Part shown: piece after piece, positions 59,793 through 64,000 of the stretch
How positions within the stretch are numbered: the stretch's first letter is position 1
How the letters are laid out: every line of letters starts with the position of its first letter
Assembly: GCF_028453695.1 (NCBI RefSeq)
Contig: NC_135778.1
Coordinates: forward strand, 12,460,244 to 12,524,243
Reading direction: 5' to 3'
From: Augochlora pura
Lineage: Eukaryota; Arthropoda; Insecta; Hymenoptera; Halictidae
Length of the DNA: 64,000 bases
Translations under genes and position numbers: made by a program
The notes under the pieces: generated by a model
Told to the model about the DNA's origin: nothing
Databases searched by the model: none
What the model saw: the letters and a program-made list of their open reading frames with translations, nothing else

Positions 59793-62700
59793 GGACTGGA
59801 CCTGGAAGGCGTAAGTGGATGGAGAGGGCAGGGAGGGCCGAAAGGAGAACTTAAACGCGGAATAGCGTCGAATAGGCAGCACTCGTCCGGTGCTTCGAGC
59901 CGTTCCGCCGATTTAATAACGTAAATTGTGCGCGGCTCGCTTTAGCAGTTCCGTCACGAATTTTTCTAAAGCACACTATCGAGTGTTCGGACTCCTGCCG
60001 GGAATACAGAGGTCTCTGTAGCGCAGGACCGTGCGAGACATCCCTCGGGGCCCTTCGCCACCTTGTCCCTGTCTTTTACATTTTTTACCCCCTCCCTCGA
60101 CGCTTTGTCACCCACTCATCGATTGCTTGTCTCCTCGTTTCGCTTATCGAACGCTTTCGGGCCTAGTTACGCCAACTTGTGCTTCTCTTTGTTCTTATCG
60201 TTTGCGTTATAAGGTGAAAGTAACACATTATAGTCGTCGAACTAATTTGTTCGAAGACGTTCTTTGAGGCTTTCTGTGGATATAAAATGTAAAATGCAAT
60301 TTTTGTGCAACTTATTTGTACGAAAATGTCAAAACTTATTTGTCTCAAAAATGTATTCGAACTATATGAAAATAATATGAGAAACTACTGAAATTACAAG
60401 AGAAAAACAAGAAAAAGGAGAACTGTCTTACGTGATCAATTATTTACATGTTTTAGAAATTTTATAGAAAATTTTGGAAATAAAATGTACTGAAAATGAG
60501 TGATGATTATAAGACATGTTAAATGAACCATTTCACTGATAAGAAAATCGAATTGTGCATCTGTTCATGTTGTCTTATGAATAAAAGACGTTTCTATGAA
60601 GTAATATATATATAGAAAATAATAGACAAAAGTTGTGCAATCGTAGTGAAACTTTAAAAGTTTATAATATTTGTATGCAATACAATAACTGATCTAAAAT
60701 TAAAGATGTAAGTTTTCTTCATGTTCCTATTGTTTAAATAAGGTTCTAAGTAAAACGGTATGAAACATCCTGGGAAAATATCATCGTATTCACAAGACAG
60801 TAGATTTTAATATTATTAAATTAAGGAAAATTGCGATCTTCGAATTTAATTAACAATGTGTATTACATAACCGGTTAGCAAACTGGAACACAGAGTGGAT
60901 ACTCGTCAAGGAATAGACAATGTAAGGTAGATATCTCAATTTTCATGGCTCCGAATTAAAAGCATATAAAAGTGTTAGAAAAAAAAGGAATACTCCTCCA
61001 CAAATCTCACATGTTAACAAGTAAACATAATAAAAAATATAGATTGTCAATTCATACTTATCATCAATTACTTATCAATTCAACCTTAACGCTTCAGTAT
61101 TTTAAAAACTCGTCCAAAACTTTATCCACTGAAAATCCGCGATAAATCAATAACTCATCTCTAAGTATAATTATCTATACTTAAATATATAACTATATTT
61201 ATAATATTCCCTTGCCAAAGTTTCTTTCACGTCGGCTTTGTGCAGCAAAATCAAACGCGTGTCACAAGAAACTTAGAACACGAATTATCGAAAAAATTCA
61301 TACGTGGAGGCCTATAGTCTTCGAAGTATTATACTTCTATCGTTAATAGACTGAATACGTCTCCCGCATCGTCTTCGAACAATTCGGTCGGAAATACGTA
61401 ACGCAGATCGACACGGTCGGAAGCTAAACGACGAATCGCACCCCGTTGCCTACGTGTCTCGCATTCGAGCTTTTCCTCGGCTAATGTGGCAGCCGTGAAA
61501 GCGACATGGTTGAACTTTCCTCGCTTGTCCCTCGCCCGGAGAACTTTCCTCTTCTTTTCCGGCGCGGCGGGGCCCGGCTCGCGCAGCTTTCAGGTGCACA
61601 CCTTCCCGAGGTAGCGGCGCGGAATGAAAGAGAATCGGATATGACGGGCACGGTTATACGATATATTGAATCCGGGGCAGAGAGAATTTCCTGATGGGGT
61701 TTCGGGTGGGGCGCACTCGCGTTCGCGACTCCCAAGAACAATAGGTCCGTCGCGCGCGCCCTGGATAGGGGACGAAAAAAAAAAAAACAGAAAAAAATAA
61801 AACAAGGAACTTTCCTCTGTGTAAAGAGGAATTTCAAATTGGTTTACAAGTTCCCTTTTTTCGCGGGGCTTGTTTGCCCCCATTTCCGGGACGGACTCCC
61901 GGGGAAATTGAGTTCTGCCGGTGTCGCGTTACAACGTCGCCGTTACGACGACGCGACGTTTCTCTTTCGTGTCTTTAGGAGCGCGAGCGCCCGGTAAAGA
62001 GTTAACTTCGTTCCCGTTCCCGCTTGCGAAACCCATCCGATATGACTCTCGGTCGCTATTCGCGGAGAGACCGTTCCCGAGGAGATTGCTATACGGATGT
62101 TTAAATGGTTCATCCTTTTTCTGGATATTGCCGAAAGCTCGATGATGTATCGAACAACGTTGGCCTTTTTACTAGAATTTTATGGTTACCATGGTTGGGT
62201 TATTCGAATCCTTGTAACTTAGTTCTAATTAGTCGATAAGTTTTACTTTGTTTACTCATTGCAAGAAAGCCCACACGACGGAAGTAGTTTGGACGACATG
62301 TTGATTGCCGAGTCTGTCATTTATGACTGTTTCGTTGTCAGAAACAACATATTGCTGTATTTTATATCTTTACGAGCAATCGCGTTTTCAAATCATAAAC
62401 AAGGCAGTTAGACCCTTCAAGATTATCTGTGTGCTACATTCTTCACCTCTCTACCAGCTCTATTACGTTAAGTGGTCATAGGCTATCGCGAACAACGCTG
62501 TCATTTTATAATCAAGGATTTACAACCCTCGTAGATCGTTCATAGATCTCAGTTTTAGTTCGCGAAAAACAATGACTAAATTGCGAATCATTATGTAAAA
62601 CAAGAACTGTCTGCAAATAAGGATTCTCTCTCATATTGGTACAAATATGAACGGAAAAAAATGATGAAGCTAGAAAAAGAACAGCTAATTCAACAAGCAC

Positions 62701-63496
62701 GTTCTCTCTCTTCTAAGAAATTGTAACAATTGAAAAATTCCTAATCGTAATGGCTGTGAAGAAAATGGATACGGCAAGGCTTTAAACAACGAATTGAAAA
62801 AGAAATTTTCTAACTCAATTTCAAAAGACGTAAACCAGATTCAAATGCCATTCCTATTGCAATAATTTTTCTAAATTGTATATAATATAATATTATTTAA
62901 AAATTCCTTTGATGACTTCACAGTCTTCTAACCCTATTATTTTTGTCAAATATGTACAAAATCCGTAGACCTTTCATAACCTGGCACTACAATTCGACCA
63001 AGTATAACAAATAATTCCTACTTCGATATATTCACATAAGTCGTACCTGATCCATGAGAATTTTTAAGAAATAATAGCAATCTCAACTTTCCAATTCTAA
63101 GTCGAATATTTAAAATTATTCTTTGACAGAACGCTGTACACGACTGACCACCCAATCATTTATTTCGTTCGATCGATCTCAAAGGACAATACTCGATAAA
63201 CGTAATGGTACAATTCATAATCAACCAATTTCCTTTACCCGGTGTAATCGATTCGCCGGATCGGCGGAGCCGAGATGGTCCGCAATTTGAATCCGGTTCC
63301 GGGTCTCTCGCACGATAAACATTTAACTACGCTCTGTCCGGGCAAGAAAGCGTCCTTTTCATCGCTAACAAGCATAGTCCTTAACCGGCGAACCACATAG
63401 TAGGACTTCCCCTTGAAGACAACAATAACTTCCGACGATAAAGCGGCCCCCGACCTGGATTTCCCGGGGACGAAAACCGATCACGGCCACGAGCAT

Positions 63497-63516
63497 CCCC
63501 CCCCCCCCTCCCCCCC
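63497..63516. repeat. poly(C) tract
   Basis: Twelve C residues, one T, then seven more C residues. Confidence 0.9.
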
Positions 63517-64000
63517 ATTCAATTTGACTTCGGAAGTTCCCGTGGACGGCATTCCGGGGCTCCTTTTATTCGGGCAAACTCTTCGGAAGCTGTGCACTTT
63601 GGATAGGAAAACTAGGGTGGCGGAGAATGGGAGTACAGTACCCAGCGATGGGGAACAGAGAGGCGAATGCAGCGAGGGGGGAGGGTGGCGAACGGAGCAG
63701 CGCGAGGGGGATGAGTCGCGCGAGCCAAACAGAGTGAAAGAAGAAGGCAAGGTAAATAAAGGGGGGACGAGAGCGACGGAGATGGAAGTCATTGAGACGG
63801 TGACGTAAGAACGAGAGGGAGAGAAAGGGGTTCCCGAGTGGCCGGTTAAACGACACTTCATACATGAGAGGTTATCGTGTCTGGTTCGCGCTGATATCAG
63901 GCTGTTTTACCGAGACGTCCTCTTCCCGAAGACTCGCGCCGACGCCGACGCCGACGTCGTCTCCTTCGAGGTGTCGGCGTATTCGCGTTTCTCCACACCG

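Larger units (their letters stand above)
58001..64000. other. mosaic non-coding stretch to window end, no gene seen
   Basis: CpG-rich at about 57600-58320, 59200-60200, 61340-62140 and 63240-64000; AT-rich at 58330-59150 and 60200-61300. The right edge contains short GCCGAC repeats near 63937-63956. The longest open frames (131 plus and 126 minus, both at 63.4-63.9 kb) overlap on opposite strands and are built on GA-rich simple sequence. Confidence 0.45.

Noticed and set aside
62190..62225. TTATTCGAATCC, reminiscent of a tRNA T-arm
   Set aside because: No acceptor stem, D-arm or anticodon arm can be placed upstream.
63413..63865. 131-codon plus-strand frame and opposite 126- and 99-codon frames
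   Set aside because: They overlap on both strands of GA-rich simple sequence, and a poly(C) run encodes the proline stretch.

Overview
This 64 kb window looks like nuclear DNA of an insect, most likely a hymenopteran (ant, bee or wasp). The reasons are a fine mosaic of CpG-rich and very AT-rich blocks, long CT/GA microsatellites, and Tc1/mariner relics of types common in hymenopteran genomes. The order-level call is an inference. No bacterial-style operons, tRNA or rRNA genes, or CRISPR arrays were seen.

I found no host protein-coding gene I could defend. The longest open frames lie in CpG-rich, stop-poor DNA, overlap one another on both strands, and resemble no family I recognise. The window is best read as a gene-poor intergenic region or the inside of a very large intron. 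Its annotatable content is mobile DNA, tandem repeats and simple sequence.

Mobile DNA, left to right: a long-TIR MITE (0.7-1.1 kb); a TTAA-flanked MITE (5.5 kb); an AT-rich repeat family with copies at 8.8 and 41.9 kb; a possible LTR fragment (12.2 kb); a dispersed repeat with copies at 13.8 and 47.9 kb; a TIR element with a 120-residue ORF followed by a related short MITE (18.7-19.6 kb); a 5' mariner fragment (24.0 kb); a DD34E Tc1-like element with a TTAA MITE inside it (28.2-29.7 kb); further TTAA elements (30.1, 37.2 and 40.7 kb); a repeat ending in ACAGGGTGTCC (39.2-39.5 kb); a hairpin-containing TIR element (50.7 kb); and a near-complete but dead mariner with a second TTAA MITE inside it (52.0-53.5 kb). 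All transposase genes are broken, so the autonomous partners of the MITEs are not here.

Tandem arrays: a 37-bp satellite (16.8 kb), a 21-bp satellite (27.1 kb), a 35-bp array inside a dispersed repeat (48.0 kb), a 160-bp repeat (55.4 kb) and a decayed 30-bp minisatellite (56.1 kb). The clearest history is two independent insertions of TTAA-specific MITEs into older Tc1/mariner copies. This gives a relative age order and a way to recover the interrupted sequences by inspection.
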